A DNA stretch of 64,000 nucleotides. Origin: Bombardia bombarda (taxonomy: Eukaryota > Ascomycota > Sordariomycetes > Sordariales > Lasiosphaeriaceae). The stretch covers positions 8,641,001 through 8,705,000 of the forward strand of contig JAULSR010000001.1 of the NCBI GenBank assembly GCA_030512295.1. Reading direction: 5' to 3'. Position 1 is the stretch's first letter. Each line of letters starts with the position of its first letter. Shown piece after piece: positions 54,309-64,000 of the stretch. The notes under the pieces are model-generated. The model did no database searches and was not told the DNA's origin. It was given only the letters and a program-made list of their open reading frames with translations. The translations under genes and the position numbers were made by a program.

Positions 54309-55312
54309 GACTGCTTTTTGTCTCGTTCTGGGTTTTTTTTTTTTTTTCTGTTCTGGTTTTGTTCTTGTCCTAATTTTAGTTCAGGTTCAGATTTCAGTTC
54401 AGGCTCAGGTTCAGGTTTTAGCCCGGCTTAGCCCTAGCCCTGAAGAAATCGAGTTGCACGCATTGCGTCGTTGATGTTCAGAATCGCCTCGGTGACTGAC
54501 TGGGGGAAGGGTGCCAGTCCCAGTCTAATTCCTGGACGAGGGGAGGGAGAATGAGGGCAGCACAGACCTTTCCTGGCATTCTATTTCTACTGGTTGGTGA
54601 GACTGTGCTGCTGTTGGATGACCGTGGGTCCAGTACAGAGCTTATCCTTCCGGCAGCTACCCCCTATTTATACCACATCTTGGATTTGACAATCTGCCGC
54701 CAAACCATGTAGTCTCTTTAAATTTTATGGAGCAATTGGACACGTGGACCGCCGTAGAAATTTAGGGTAAAACGAAAGAGAAATAGATACGAGTGAGAGC
54801 CTAAACAACGCATTCAACACTAACACTCGGCCACTCGCTTCTATTTTATAGGTACTGGCATCTCACTCTGCGTCCATCTGGGTCACCTGGGCCAATTCCA
54901 GTATTTAAGCCACTCAGATGTGTCACTACCTTGGATGATCATCGAATTCTCTCTGCAATTTCAAATATTCTGTCACGGAAACTACAACAATGAATTTCAA
55001 CAAGTGGAGGCGAGCGAGCAAATACTTGTGCAATAATCACCAGTCGTGCTGACGACACTTAGTTTGCCCACGTGCTTACAACATTTGACAACAGCGACAA
55101 TAAGATAAGGGGCGCATAAGTCTAATTGGTTGCTATCCGTAATCCGGATTCCATCGTTTCACATATCGTGATGGCCCACCAGCTGAGTTATACTGCAAAT
55201 AAGCACCACCATGTCACAGCTGTTTTGCTCAGCACCTGGCATGCGGAACAGAAATACTATTCGTTGCGATCTCAACTACCACACATTCACTTCAAACTCC
55301 CTCCCCCCTCCC
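54309..55312. other. Intergenic region with short low-complexity tracts
   Basis: 1 kb without a gene. A T tract of about 12 bases (54335-54347) and an imperfect TTCAGGTTCAG repeat (54380-54420) lie in the 5' flank of the minus-strand gene. The remainder is the 3' flank of the GH62 gene. Confidence 0.4.
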
Positions 55313-56368
55313 CTAGCAAGCCGAGTTCGTCTGCGTAATCAGCCCCAACTTCCACGGCAGCGCATTATACGTCCCCGTCGCGCTCGGGCTCAGCCCCTGA
55401 TACAAGAACCTCAACTTGCACGGATTGATCGTCATAGTCTGGTCCGTCTGGTCCCTGACCATCTCCCCATGGCTGATACTCTTGGTCCAGGCCGTGCCAC
55501 TGAACGCCACGTTGTTCGACCTCGCAAAGGGGTTCGCCTCGGTATTCGCCAGCCCCGTCCAGGTGCCGGACAAGCTGGTGGCCGTCCACGAGCGGAAATA
55601 CCGGTTGCCGTCGCTGCCGATGGCCTCGACGAGCAGCAGGTACCTGTCGTCGTTGGCGGTGCGGTAGACGCACGAGGCCTCGAAGAGGTCGTTCTTCTTG
55701 TCCGAGAGCGCGATGACGGTGTTGCCCATGCCCGAGGGGAAGCTGGCGAGGGCGGTGGAGGAGCGGTACAGCCGGCCGTTGTCGTCGGACGAGAAGAGGT
55801 GGCAGTTTACGGCGTCGCAGATGACCCACATGTCGACCCAGTAGCCGCCCGAGAGGTTGCTCTGGATGATGGTGGGCGTGGAGGCGAAGAAGTTCTTGGG
55901 CGCGCTCCAGCCGGCGGGGTTGCTGATGTCCTTGTTGGTCGAGTAGGCGGCGTTGCCGTTCTGGAAGATGAGGTACCAGAGGTTCTGCGGGGCGAAGAAG
56001 AAGACCTGGGGGGCGGCGCGGTAGCCGGCGCCGATGGGGGTCTGGTCGAGGTAGTAGAAGGTGGCCGCGTCGGCTTTGGCAAAGTCGGTGAAGCTGAGGT
56101 AGACGAGATTGTAGCCCGAGGCCTGCGCGGTGCTGGCGAAGACGTGGTAGGTGCCGTTGACCTCGACGATGGTTGGGTCTTTGATTCCTGCGAGCTTGCG
56201 CGAGTCGTTCTTGGGGCTGATCAAAGGTCCGGTAGATGACCATTTGAAGCTGCTGGTGAGGCTGCCGGCTTGTCGCGCTGGGAGAAAAACCGAGTCTTCA
56301 ATGCTGGCAGTTGCAGCGCAAATGGCAGCTGCGAGAGCAGCGAAGGACAACCTCATCACTGCAAACAC
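55313..56368 (-). CDS. Secreted GH62 alpha-L-arabinofuranosidase
   Basis: A single-exon ORF of 351 residues. A signal peptide (MRLSFAALAAAICAATA, from either ATG at 56368 or 56356) precedes the GH62 five-bladed propeller. The motifs LTSSFKWSSTGPLISP, GIKDPTIVEVNGTYHVFAS, GYWVDMWVICDAVNCHLFSSDDNGRLYR and DLFEASCVYRT are those of GH62. D64, D179 and E230 are the expected catalytic carboxylates. The protein ends at the C-terminus of the domain, with no carbohydrate-binding module. GH62 enzymes remove arabinose side chains from arabinoxylan. A TATAAA box lies at 56453-56448 on this strand, 80 bases before the start. It is divergent to a GH43 arabinofuranosidase gene. Confidence 0.95.
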   Translation of the reverse strand: MFAVMRLSFAALAAAICAATASIEDSVFLPARQAGSLTSSFKWSSTGPLISPKNDSRKLAGIKDPTIVEVNGTYHVFASTAQASGYNLVYLSFTDFAKADAATFYYLDQTPIGAGYRAAPQVFFFAPQNLWYLIFQNGNAAYSTNKDISNPAGWSAPKNFFASTPTIIQSNLSGGYWVDMWVICDAVNCHLFSSDDNGRLYRSSTALASFPSGMGNTVIALSDKKNDLFEASCVYRTANDDRYLLLVEAIGSDGNRYFRSWTATSLSGTWTGLANTEANPFARSNNVAFSGTAWTKSISHGEMVRDQTDQTMTINPCKLRFLYQGLSPSATGTYNALPWKLGLITQTNSAC

Positions 56369-57231
56369 GGGCTGTTGGTAGCCAGAAGCCGAAGATGCTG
56401 ACCCGGTATTGGAGTTATCTTGGGTGTGACGCCATGTGTTCGATGCCTTTATACTTGCAAACCGTTGTAGTTGATGTCATTTTTTCGGACATGGAGCTTC
56501 CACTGGTGTTTACCAAACAAGGGGCTTAGATCGATCTGGAGTCGACAAAGGTTGGAATGTTGAATGTTCCGCCAATCATGTTCACGAACTCAATCGCTCA
56601 GCTCCTACCCCCCAAAAACGCGCATCTCCCACAGCCAAATGCAGCAATGCTTGCTCAAGATAACGGGTTATGGTTGGCCAAGTTGGGGTACCTCGCGCCA
56701 AGTGCAATATACAGATGCGGAGGAAGAGGAGTCGCCAGGGGTTCGAGGTTGCAGTATGCAACCGCATCACGGAAGCATGGCTGCTCCCGGTACCTGGTCA
56801 ATTGAGCCGAGTCATCGAGAGTGGCGGCAATCCGGTATTTGCGCTCCAATCGGGTAGAAATGGATCATCATCGCCGTTTCCCAGCTTCCCAGCTATACCC
56901 AGATCCAGCAGAAGACATAAGTATGCGCGCCACTTAGCTGCTCTCCCTCGAAGCTTGGTGGGTAGAGGTTCCTCAAGTCGTGAACTCCTGCTGCTTCCCC
57001 CGCGATATTATAAAACCGTCCATCTCCGAGTCCATCATAGACTGGAACGACACCGAGCTTTGATATATAATAGCCGACAGCCACACAGCAGACGAGCACT
57101 TGAAGCGCACCTGTCATGAGCTGCCTCGATAAGTCGACATACTGATCGGACCGACTCGAAGACATACCGAAGTAACCCAGCTTGCTCTACACGACATACC
57201 ATCGAGTGACCATATTCAGCCTCTCAACACA
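56369..57231. promoter_or_regulatory. Shared divergent promoter of two arabinofuranosidase genes
   Basis: 863 bases between the GH62 and GH43 start codons, without a supported gene. TATA-like boxes occur on the minus strand (56453-56448) and on the plus strand (57009-57015). Common regulation by a xylanolytic/arabinolytic activator is inferred from the arrangement; I did not find an unambiguous GGCTAA-type site. Confidence 0.5.
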
Positions 57232-58686
57232 ATGGCGCGAAGCCTAAGAGGGCTAGTAACCGCCACCGCGGCAGTTATCATCAGCACTGTGCTGTTCCTC
57301 CACACCGCCCCGGCTACCGCAGCTGCAACAACCTCCCCAGCCGTCAGCTACACCAACCCGCTCGTCCCCCAGCGCGCCGACCCCCACGTCATGAAGCACA
57401 CCGACGGCTACTACTACTTCACCGCCACCGTGCCCGCCTACGACAAGATCATCCTCCGCCGGGCCCAGACCATCCAAGGCCTCAGCAGCGCCCCCGAGAC
57501 CACCATCTGGACCCGCAAGGCCTCGGGCGTCGGCAGCGGCCAGGTCTGGGCCCCCGAGCTCCACCGCATCGACAACAAGTGGTACGTCTACGTCGCCCTC
57601 GGCGTATCCGGCCAATGGAAGATCCGCCCCTTTGTCCTCGAGGGCACCGGCGACAACCCCTTAACCGCCTCCTGGACTGAGAAAGGTGTCATCAAAACAA
57701 ACTGGGACACCTTCTCCCTCGACGCCTCCACCTTTGTCTCTGCCGACGGCACGCGCTACCTCATCTGGGCGCAGCAGGAACCCTCCCGCTCAGACGAGAA
57801 CAGCAGCATCATGATCGCGCCCCTCGCCAACCCCTGGACCATCCGCGGCACCGCCGTCGCCATCTCCCGCCCCGAGCTCGCCTGGGAGCGCATCGGCTAC
57901 AAGGTCAACGAGGGCCCGTTCGTCATCCAGCGCAGCGGCAAGATCTTCTTGACCTACTCGGCCAGCGCGACCGACTACAACTACTGCATGGGCATGCTCG
58001 CCGCCTCGGCGTCGGCCGACCTGATGAAGGCGTCCTCGTGGAGCAAGTCGTCGGTGCCCATCTTTGCGAGCAACAGCAACACGAGCCAGTACGGCCCGGG
58101 CCATAACTCGTTCGTCCCGTCAGAGGACGGCCTGAGCGACGTGATGGTGTATCATGACCGCTCGTACCGCGACATCACGGGCGATCCACTTAATGATCCG
58201 AACAGACGCACGCGCGTGCAGAAGCTGTACTGGAAGGCGGACGGGACGCCGGACTTTGGGATTCCTGTGCCCGAGGGCAAGACGCCGGTGAGGCTTAGGT
58301 CGGCGGCGGATTCGAATCCAGCGAGGTATGTGCGTCTGAGGGCTGCCAGCACAAGCCTGGCGGAGACGCAGTTCCGGATTGTGAGCCCTGGGTTGGGGGG
58401 TGCGAGTGGCAGTGTCAGTCTCGAGTCGACGAGCAGCCCGGGGGTGTATCTCCGTCGGGCGGGAACAAAGGTGCAGTTTGAGGCCGGGAGCAGTGCCTCG
58501 CCGGCGAGCTTCAAGACGGAGGCGAGCTTTACGCAGCGGGCGGGCCTGTCGGATAGTCAGGGGATTTCGCTGGAGGCGACTGGGGCGGCGGGGCAGTTTC
58601 TTGCGCTGGATAAGGATGGGAATCTGGTGCTGTCGGCTGCGGGTGATGTTGCGGTACAGGCGCAGGCGACTTTTTTCTTGGAGTAA
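57232..58686 (+). CDS. Secreted GH43 arabinofuranosidase with C-terminal AbfB-like domain
   Basis: A single-exon ORF of 484 residues. A signal peptide (about residues 1-30) leads into a GH43 propeller. D50 (PQRADPHV, general base), D164 (SLDASTF, pKa modulator) and E227 (VNEGPF, general acid) are in place, with QVWAPELHRIDNKWYVY between them. This motif set fits the exo-arabinanase/arabinofuranosidase branch (GH43_26-like). Residues 355-484 (ARYVRLRAAS..., VSLESTSSPGVYLR, TFFLE) form a beta-trefoil AbfB/CBM42-like arabinose-binding module. It would release arabinose from arabinan or arabinoxylan. Codon use is strongly GC-ending. The gene is paired head-to-head with the GH62 gene. Confidence 0.92.
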   Translation: MARSLRGLVTATAAVIISTVLFLHTAPATAAATTSPAVSYTNPLVPQRADPHVMKHTDGYYYFTATVPAYDKIILRRAQTIQGLSSAPETTIWTRKASGVGSGQVWAPELHRIDNKWYVYVALGVSGQWKIRPFVLEGTGDNPLTASWTEKGVIKTNWDTFSLDASTFVSADGTRYLIWAQQEPSRSDENSSIMIAPLANPWTIRGTAVAISRPELAWERIGYKVNEGPFVIQRSGKIFLTYSASATDYNYCMGMLAASASADLMKASSWSKSSVPIFASNSNTSQYGPGHNSFVPSEDGLSDVMVYHDRSYRDITGDPLNDPNRRTRVQKLYWKADGTPDFGIPVPEGKTPVRLRSAADSNPARYVRLRAASTSLAETQFRIVSPGLGGASGSVSLESTSSPGVYLRRAGTKVQFEAGSSASPASFKTEASFTQRAGLSDSQGISLEATGAAGQFLALDKDGNLVLSAAGDVAVQAQATFFLE

Positions 58687-59238
58687 GGAGTTGGCCTGCT
58701 GGTGGTTGTGGTTGGAAAAGAAGGAAACGGAACTCGATGTGAAATGGAAATGGACGGACCCGATGCATTTCCACGCTGTCTGGCTGGCATTGTCCTTGCA
58801 CAGTGGAAAGCGACGGGCCAATGAAACAGAAAACAAGACGCTTTGATTGAAATTCTAGTAGAATCGTAATGAAATAAAAAGTATAAGATGATGCGCTATG
58901 AGTGATATCATCAATGCGAGTAGTAAGTAATAATAACAGGTACCTACCAGTCTGACTCGAATTAGTCCTGGCCGTCCAACCTAAGAGATAAAGTGGCGCT
59001 ATCTATCTCAATACCGGTCCACCAATTAAGAGGTATGAGACAAGTTAAATCTATCGGAGTATCTCGCGTTCTCCTAGTGGGATATACTCCTATATGGCTG
59101 TCGCTGGGCGATATCCATAATAAAAAGGCTTAAAGAATCTTTGCAGCTGAACTGTTTTCTCGAAATCTACGGCCTTCGTCACACTCGCGGCGATAGCCCA
59201 TACCTCAAGCCATCAAGACTGACCGTGGTACCACCCTC
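58687..59238. other. Intergenic region between converging genes
   Basis: 3' flanks of the GH43 and PTC5 genes; AT-rich after 58840. No gene or repeat recognised. Confidence 0.4.
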
Positions 59239-60708
59239 TCAGTTGAAGAAGACGACCTGCACAGTGATGTCGTCTCTGGCCTTCCGGGAGAAGGGCGGCT
59301 TGAAAGCCAGCGTCGCGCTGACGAGTTCCTGGTTGGTGCCACCCAGGGCATTCCTCGTCAGATGAACAGCGGCGTTGTCATCCTGAACAGCAATCCCCTT
59401 GGCCTGCTCCATCGTCCAGCCAACAAGGTACGGCATCCCATCCGCCGGCACAGCAGCCGGCCCCGTCGCAGGCTTCCCCGCAGCGTGCCAGTCAATCCAC
59501 TTGGCCACTAAGTCTACCGCCTGCTCGCTCGTCATCCTGTCCCACAGACCATCGCTAGCCATAATCATAAACGCCGGCTGGCCCTTCTTCAGCTCCGTCG
59601 TCGTCACCTCCGGCTCCGCCGTGATGTACGGAGGCGTCTTGTACACGTCCGGGCTGTGCACCCTCATCGTGTTAGTGTTGAAGCGATACCTCATGAACGC
59701 CTGCAGCGTCGCCGGCCACTTCCAGTGCCCGTCGCCAAACGCACGCGCCGTGGCGAGCCCCAAGACGCGTCCATCCTTGACAACGTTCTTCTCGCCCTTG
59801 TGCTCGTCCCGCACGCGCTGGGCCTCGGCCTCGTTGCTGCCGCCCTGGTCAACGGACAGCGGCACGATCTCCCACGCCGCCTCGACACCATCGCCGCCGC
59901 CGCCCACCTTGCGACCGAGCACAGCGCGCGAGTCGCCCGTGCAGGCGACGTGCAGCTTGCGCGTTGCGGGATCGAACATGGACAGCAGCGCGCACGAGCC
60001 GTTGGTGCCGGGGGACAGGGCGTTCACCTTGCCCGCGAAGGTGAGGCTGGCGTCGTCGATGATTTCCTGGGCGTGACCGGTGAACTGGTCGTCCAGGTCG
60101 AGGAAGGCGGCCTTGATGGCCCTGTGGATGGTGGCGTCGTCGGGCGCCGGGGTCTCGAGCTTGGAGAGATGGGTGTGCACGTAGGGCAGCAGGTGCTTAG
60201 TCAGTGCCTGTGAGGTGAGGCTTCCGAGGTGGCCGTCAAACACGCCCCAGCCCATCCAGTCGTTGCTGGGCTGCAGTGGCGATGGGAATTTGCCATGGAT
60301 GAGCGCATCTTCGCACGGGAAGTTGGAGGCGACCTGTACTCCGTCATACGTAACGACGCCGTCGACGGTCGGGCCCGTGATTGACCAGGCGCCTTCTGTG
60401 AGGCGCTCTGTTACCTCTGCAGGGGTTGACGGCGGCGTGTGGGTGAAGGGAGTGCCATTGGAGACATCCAGGACTGGTGCTCCATTGGAGAGGAGTTTGG
60501 ATTCGGAAGGAGCTTCCTTGGACCCGGGGTTGAAATATTTGTAGGCATAGCAGCCGAAGACGAAAGAAGCGGCGAGGTTAAGGGGACCAGCGTATTGGCC
60601 CGTGGGCAGGGGCGGGTTCGGGCCAGCTTTGGTGGACTGCTGTCTGATGCATTGCCGTGGTAGTCTCAGCGCTCTTGAGCGGGTTGCTATCCTGGATGCC
60701 GAAAACAT
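59239..60708 (-). CDS. PTC5: Mitochondrial PP2C phosphatase (Ptc5-type)
   Basis: A single-exon ORF of 489 residues. The N-terminus MFSASRIATRSRALRLPRQCIRQQS is a typical mitochondrial presequence, followed by a hydrophobic stretch (LNLAASFVFGCYAY) that could anchor it. The PP2C metal-site motifs are present: ED in FPCEDALIHGKF, GVFDGH, SDGLWD and RDDITVQVVFF. TNGSCALLSMFD and CTGDSRAVLG give the core sheet. Long insertions and the RFNTNTMRVHSPDVYKTPPYITAEPEV segment match the pyruvate dehydrogenase phosphatase branch (yeast Ptc5). Its likely job is dephosphorylating E1-alpha and so activating the pyruvate dehydrogenase complex. Confidence 0.9.
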   Translation of the reverse strand: MFSASRIATRSRALRLPRQCIRQQSTKAGPNPPLPTGQYAGPLNLAASFVFGCYAYKYFNPGSKEAPSESKLLSNGAPVLDVSNGTPFTHTPPSTPAEVTERLTEGAWSITGPTVDGVVTYDGVQVASNFPCEDALIHGKFPSPLQPSNDWMGWGVFDGHLGSLTSQALTKHLLPYVHTHLSKLETPAPDDATIHRAIKAAFLDLDDQFTGHAQEIIDDASLTFAGKVNALSPGTNGSCALLSMFDPATRKLHVACTGDSRAVLGRKVGGGGDGVEAAWEIVPLSVDQGGSNEAEAQRVRDEHKGEKNVVKDGRVLGLATARAFGDGHWKWPATLQAFMRYRFNTNTMRVHSPDVYKTPPYITAEPEVTTTELKKGQPAFMIMASDGLWDRMTSEQAVDLVAKWIDWHAAGKPATGPAAVPADGMPYLVGWTMEQAKGIAVQDDNAAVHLTRNALGGTNQELVSATLAFKPPFSRKARDDITVQVVFFN

Positions 60709-61163
60709 GTTGATAATGTCTGGTTGGTGAGAACTGTGGATACTAAATAGTTTGATGGGAGATGGTGTTTTGTTGCCGCGTTAAAATTGGGGCCTTGAAA
60801 CGTGATCCATTCCACTGCAGCCTAGAATAGATCCCTGTTAGCTTATTCGTAGCGCCTGTAGAGAAGTGGGTCCAACCAGTCACTTGGCCAATTGGGCTCT
60901 AATTTTGGGCTGAGCTATCGCTCTGTATCAACTGAGCTCTGCTCTGTACTGATTCGCACTATGGCTTCAATGGGCTTCAGAGCCCCATCCCGCTGTGCAC
61001 TTATACCGTCCAGCAGTGCCGTCCAGCAGTACAAGTCGCTGGGATGTTCCATTCGCTTTCCATTCTCCTTCGTTTTCCTTACAAGCCACTAGGACCTCGT
61101 TATCAACTTGTTGCCGTTTTATTCTTGCACCCCCATGCCAGTCTTGGCCTTGCTTGGCACAAG
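60709..61163. other. Divergent promoter region PTC5 / ankyrin gene
   Basis: 455 bases between two divergent genes. The upstream in-frame extension of the ankyrin ORF (from 61044) is probably leader, because homologous sequence begins after the ATG at 61164. Confidence 0.4.
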
Positions 61164-62624
61164 ATGGGCCATCAAACCCAACAACATCCCTTGTGGGTGA
61201 AGCAATTCGACGAGTTTGTCAATAAAAAACAAACTCCCTCATGTTCTGCCACGCTGATCGCACGCGATGAGATACGCGGAGATTTCTGGACAAAAATGTA
61301 CGGATTGAACAAGCACGCAGGCAACGATGCTCAGGAGCTCTTTGACAGATATGGTCGACTTCGCCAGGACCATTACCAGCATGAAATCAATAAGGGCACT
61401 GCCGTCTGGGGGACCGAACTTGACCATAGTCATATCCTTTTGTTCCAGAAGTATGACGCTCATCAAGAGCGCGAACAGGGAGCGAATCTCGTCAAAGCCA
61501 TCTTGGGGAAAGCGGCGGCACATTCGCCGTCTGGCTTCTTCGCTTTTGTCAACCCTTTGAGCCTTCTCTTGCCTGTCGATCTCCCTTTCGGCGCTTCCAC
61601 CAGCGACCCGAAATATATTGGCCGCAACTTTCGCCACGACAATGCTCGATTGAAGGCTATTGAGTCCTTCTGGCGGTCACTTGGCTTTCGAAGAGTTGGA
61701 AGGAGCTTGCTGTTTGCTTACGCGGATAGTCCCACCCAGACTCCACAGTTCATGCGGAAAATTTGCATGGGTTTGTGTGACAAGCTTAAGGACGATAAAG
61801 CTTGTCTCGCTCAGCTTGTGATTGACATGCCTGCAAACCCACAAGATCCATCGTGGTCTTACATCAGTCCTACAGGCAACTCGATTTTACATTTGGCCGC
61901 CTCCGGGTGTAAACCTGCGTGCATCGAGTACATCGTCTCGATAAAGCCAGAATTGCTCAATATGCGAAACCGCAACGGTTATACGCCACGAGAGACTTTG
62001 CAAAACACAATGGATTTTTGCCGAGAGACAGGCTGCATTTATGGCACCCCTGACGATATCAAATCCTTGTCCGGTTAGGAGTCGGACAAGTTTTGCGGTT
62101 TTCCCCAAAGCCATGTCATATCTATGAGAATCCTCAGCAGACTTCAATTTTTTGACGAGCACAGGTTTTGGCAGCTTACCTACGGCTGCACGTGTACCCT
62201 TTGCATCGACGGCTTTCTGAGTCCCAGAATGCGGTTTGCCATCCGTCACCATGCGAAGACCCGGTTCGAGGAGAAAGTCCCTTATCTATCTGCCAATCTG
62301 CGGCATAATCTTGTGGTGGATAGATCCATGCGACAAAGGGTCATCACCGTTTGCGACCATGCTGCTGAGTGTCTCAGCCAAATGAAAGCACCCACCGAAA
62401 TGAATATTATATATACGTCGCGGGAAGGCGAACTACCGCCAGGCGACGACTATTTTGGAACCGTCACCGCTATGGTCGAGTCGATTATACGTTGCGCGAA
62501 GCACAGGGACTCGTTGGTTGGATTGGTAGGTCACCGGTTGGATTTTGGCAAGGAGGTCAGTGATCTTCCGACGTGTCGGAATGATCATGAGTTTGGCTTT
62601 GTCAGTTCGATGTGCGGAGTGTGA
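61164..62624 (+). pseudogene. Ankyrin-domain fungal protein with a single in-frame TAG
   Basis: From the ATG at 61164 the reading frame runs to TAG at 62076-62078, then continues in the same frame to TGA at 62622-62624. The first part holds YGRLRQDHYQHEINKG and ankyrin-like TGNSILHLAASGCKPACIEYIV and RNRNGYTPRETLQ. The part after the stop reads ESDKFCGFPQSHVISMRIL, LTYGCTCTLCIDGFLSPRMRFA and LPTCRNDHEFGFVSSMCGV, the usual C-terminal half of this family. I recognise the family from ascomycetes but know no function for it. No good branch point or splice pair removes the stop. A one-mutation pseudogene, readthrough or a sequence error are all possible. Confidence 0.65.
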
Positions 62625-63614
62625 CCACGGTGGAGGTACTTGTTGGAGACGGACGGGCACGTACATACCTACCTAGTAGGTATGTACTGGGCATTTTGCC
62701 CTCAGTTGTATTGATGCCCATCCACTTCTAGATAGCACCACGCAACCCCAGTCCATAGCTGAGGTAGTCTCCTTCAATGCGAACCTAACTTCTTCATAAC
62801 CATTCCATAACTAAGTTACTAGGTAATGCGCGTGTTTTTATATGCTCACCTACTGGCAGACGGTGACTATCTGATAGTGTTTGCTTGAGCCCGTCCGTCA
62901 AAGGCACAAAGGAGACAAAAAGACGTTTCAATGAAAAAGGGTTATGATCAAATATGAGATGCCAGACGTAACTCGATTAGTAGATAATGCACTACCTATA
63001 CCTGTATTCCGTCCCCACTATGGTTGAAGTGACGTAGTATTATTGTTGAGCAAACGCATCGCTGTGCACATTTTGGCTCTGGGTACTGCCTGTTCGCCAA
63101 ACATGCATGTCCAACGATTCACAACTTTAGAAGACACCGTCAAATGAAGTTATGTTTAGGGTAATAAATAATAACTGGTGAACAGCCAAAGGCTCTATAA
63201 TTTTTAATTGCGAAACAATGTTTGCATTCTTCGGCGTCGTGTCTCCACGATACTTGAGTCTCGCCAACCGAAATTGTGACGAAGAAAAAAAATCACCGAC
63301 TTGTACCTATTTCGGCATGGCTGTTAAAAGACGAGTCCCCCCAAGAAATTTACTGTGGGGAATTTAAGGTTCACTAACAGAAACAGGTAAAAGGGTATTT
63401 GTTGCGGTAAAAGACTCAGGAAGGCAGGAGCGAGGGAGTGAGTTCCCATGAGCATCAGCATTTCTATAGTGCTGCATTTTCTTGCGCTAGCAAAGAAGTC
63501 TGTCAATCGTGCGCACGCCGATGTCATGTTTCCATCAGAACCGTAACCCACGGGACATTATCACCACCTTGGTGGCATTGTGTACGTCCAATGAATAATG
63601 CATCCATCGAGCGA
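62625..63614. other. Intergenic region
   Basis: 1 kb, AT-rich, with a TACCTACCTAGTAGGTA palindrome at about 62667-62683. No supported gene. Confidence 0.4.
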
Positions 63615-63650
63615 TGCCGCCAGCAGGATTCGAACCTACGCCAGACCTCC
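63615..63650 (-). tRNA. Orphan tRNA 3' half (T arm and acceptor strand)
   Basis: The minus strand reads a perfect T arm (GTAGG-TTCGAAT-CCTGC), the seven-base acceptor strand TGGCGGC and A. The B box GGTTCGAATCC is consensus. No matching 5' half (GCCGCCA-like acceptor, D arm, anticodon arm) is present in the 350 bases upstream on that strand. It is either a truncated tRNA relic, a tRNA-derived repeat end, or a gene with an unusually distant 5' half. Confidence 0.5.
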
Positions 63651-64000
63651 AATCAAACACACTCACACTCACTCACTCTCAGTGTACGTGGGTATTTAGC
63701 GCAATTTTCAGTCTGTGAAGATTCCTCCGATACTTTACTCCCTGGTTGGTCGAGCGACAACTTATCGACCGCCAAAGTTTGACAACCAGTGACCATCAGA
63801 GAAAAACTAGACAATTCAACGTGAACTGTTAAGCATGTTGACATCCAATATTCTACAACCTCGGCCGCAATATTTCCCCGACATCCTCCAATCCCCCACA
63901 ATGACACGGCTCGGACCCCGCATCCGTCGGAGGAGACAACTCCAAGGAGACCTTGGCATGCCGGCAGCTCGGGCAGGCCATGGGGGCACTTTAGGCAAGC
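63651..64000. other. Window end, no supported gene
   Basis: A minus-strand frame entering from the window edge reads MACPSCRHAKVSLEL...PCHCGGLEDVG and stops near 63836. It could be the last exon of a gene outside the window, but there is too little sequence to judge. Confidence 0.2.

Noticed and set aside
55211..56239. Plus-strand ORF of 342 codons
   Set aside because: Antisense of the GH62 gene; no family features.
62074..62130. Intron starting GTTAGG to remove the TAG in the ankyrin gene
   Set aside because: Poor donor, no branch point and no suitable acceptor; the frame after the stop also reads as family sequence right from the stop.
63730..63765. GGTCGA...TCGACC hairpin considered as the 5' half of the orphan tRNA
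   Set aside because: The acceptor pairing is incomplete and no D arm or anticodon arm follows.
1..64000. CRISPR arrays, bacterial operons, prophage
   Set aside because: Not expected in a fungal nuclear genome; no regularly spaced identical repeats or ribosome-binding-site-spaced gene strings were seen.

Overview
The window is nuclear DNA of a filamentous ascomycete (Pezizomycotina, probably Sordariomycetes; placement inferred). It has short GT-AG introns of about 50-100 bases with CTRAC-like branch points, Zn2Cys6, Pth11-type and GMC genes, secreted arabinofuranosidases, and housekeeping genes (GPN1/NPA3, CWF19, VPS35, GUK1, PTC5).

Layout. 0-8 kb: start of a GPN-loop GTPase, a DUF7053-type protein and the splicing factor CWF19. 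8-15.5 kb: an F-box/ankyrin protein, a fungal C-terminal-membrane protein, an F-box-like fragment and a secreted GMC oxidoreductase. 16-23.5 kb: VPS35, a tRNA-Trp gene interrupted in its T arm, and a glutamate-carboxypeptidase-like membrane protein. 24.8-28.5 kb: decaying accessory genes and a MITE. 29-32.2 kb: an M81/MlrC-type hydrolase and a nitrilase. 35-40.3 kb: a signal-peptide-bearing deaminase, a divergent TATA-binding-protein paralog and a flavin monooxygenase. 40.8-42.1 kb: two more copies of the MITE. 43.4-47.7 kb: a seven-helix rhodopsin-domain receptor-like protein and an orphan membrane protein. 48.1-48.5 kb: a degenerate tandem repeat whose hairpin arms show paired compensatory changes. 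49.3-51 kb: a truncated serine carboxypeptidase abutting a broken Zn2Cys6 factor. 51-54.3 kb: a GFA-type protein, guanylate kinase and a fungal orphan. 55.3-58.7 kb: divergent GH62 and GH43 arabinofuranosidases. 59-62.6 kb: PTC5 and an ankyrin protein with one in-frame stop.

Two signals stand out. The first is the tRNA-Trp gene at 19599-19736. All its stems are intact once a 66-base insert with GTAAGT, ACTAAC and AG ends is removed from the T arm. This looks like a spliceosomal-type intron in a Pol III gene, at a site where tRNA introns are not expected. The second is the 48.1-48.5 kb repeat, where four copies keep a two-stem hairpin by compensatory substitution. The TBP paralog is the most interesting protein gene.

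Intron-exon models were built by hand from splice motifs and frame continuity. No database search was run.
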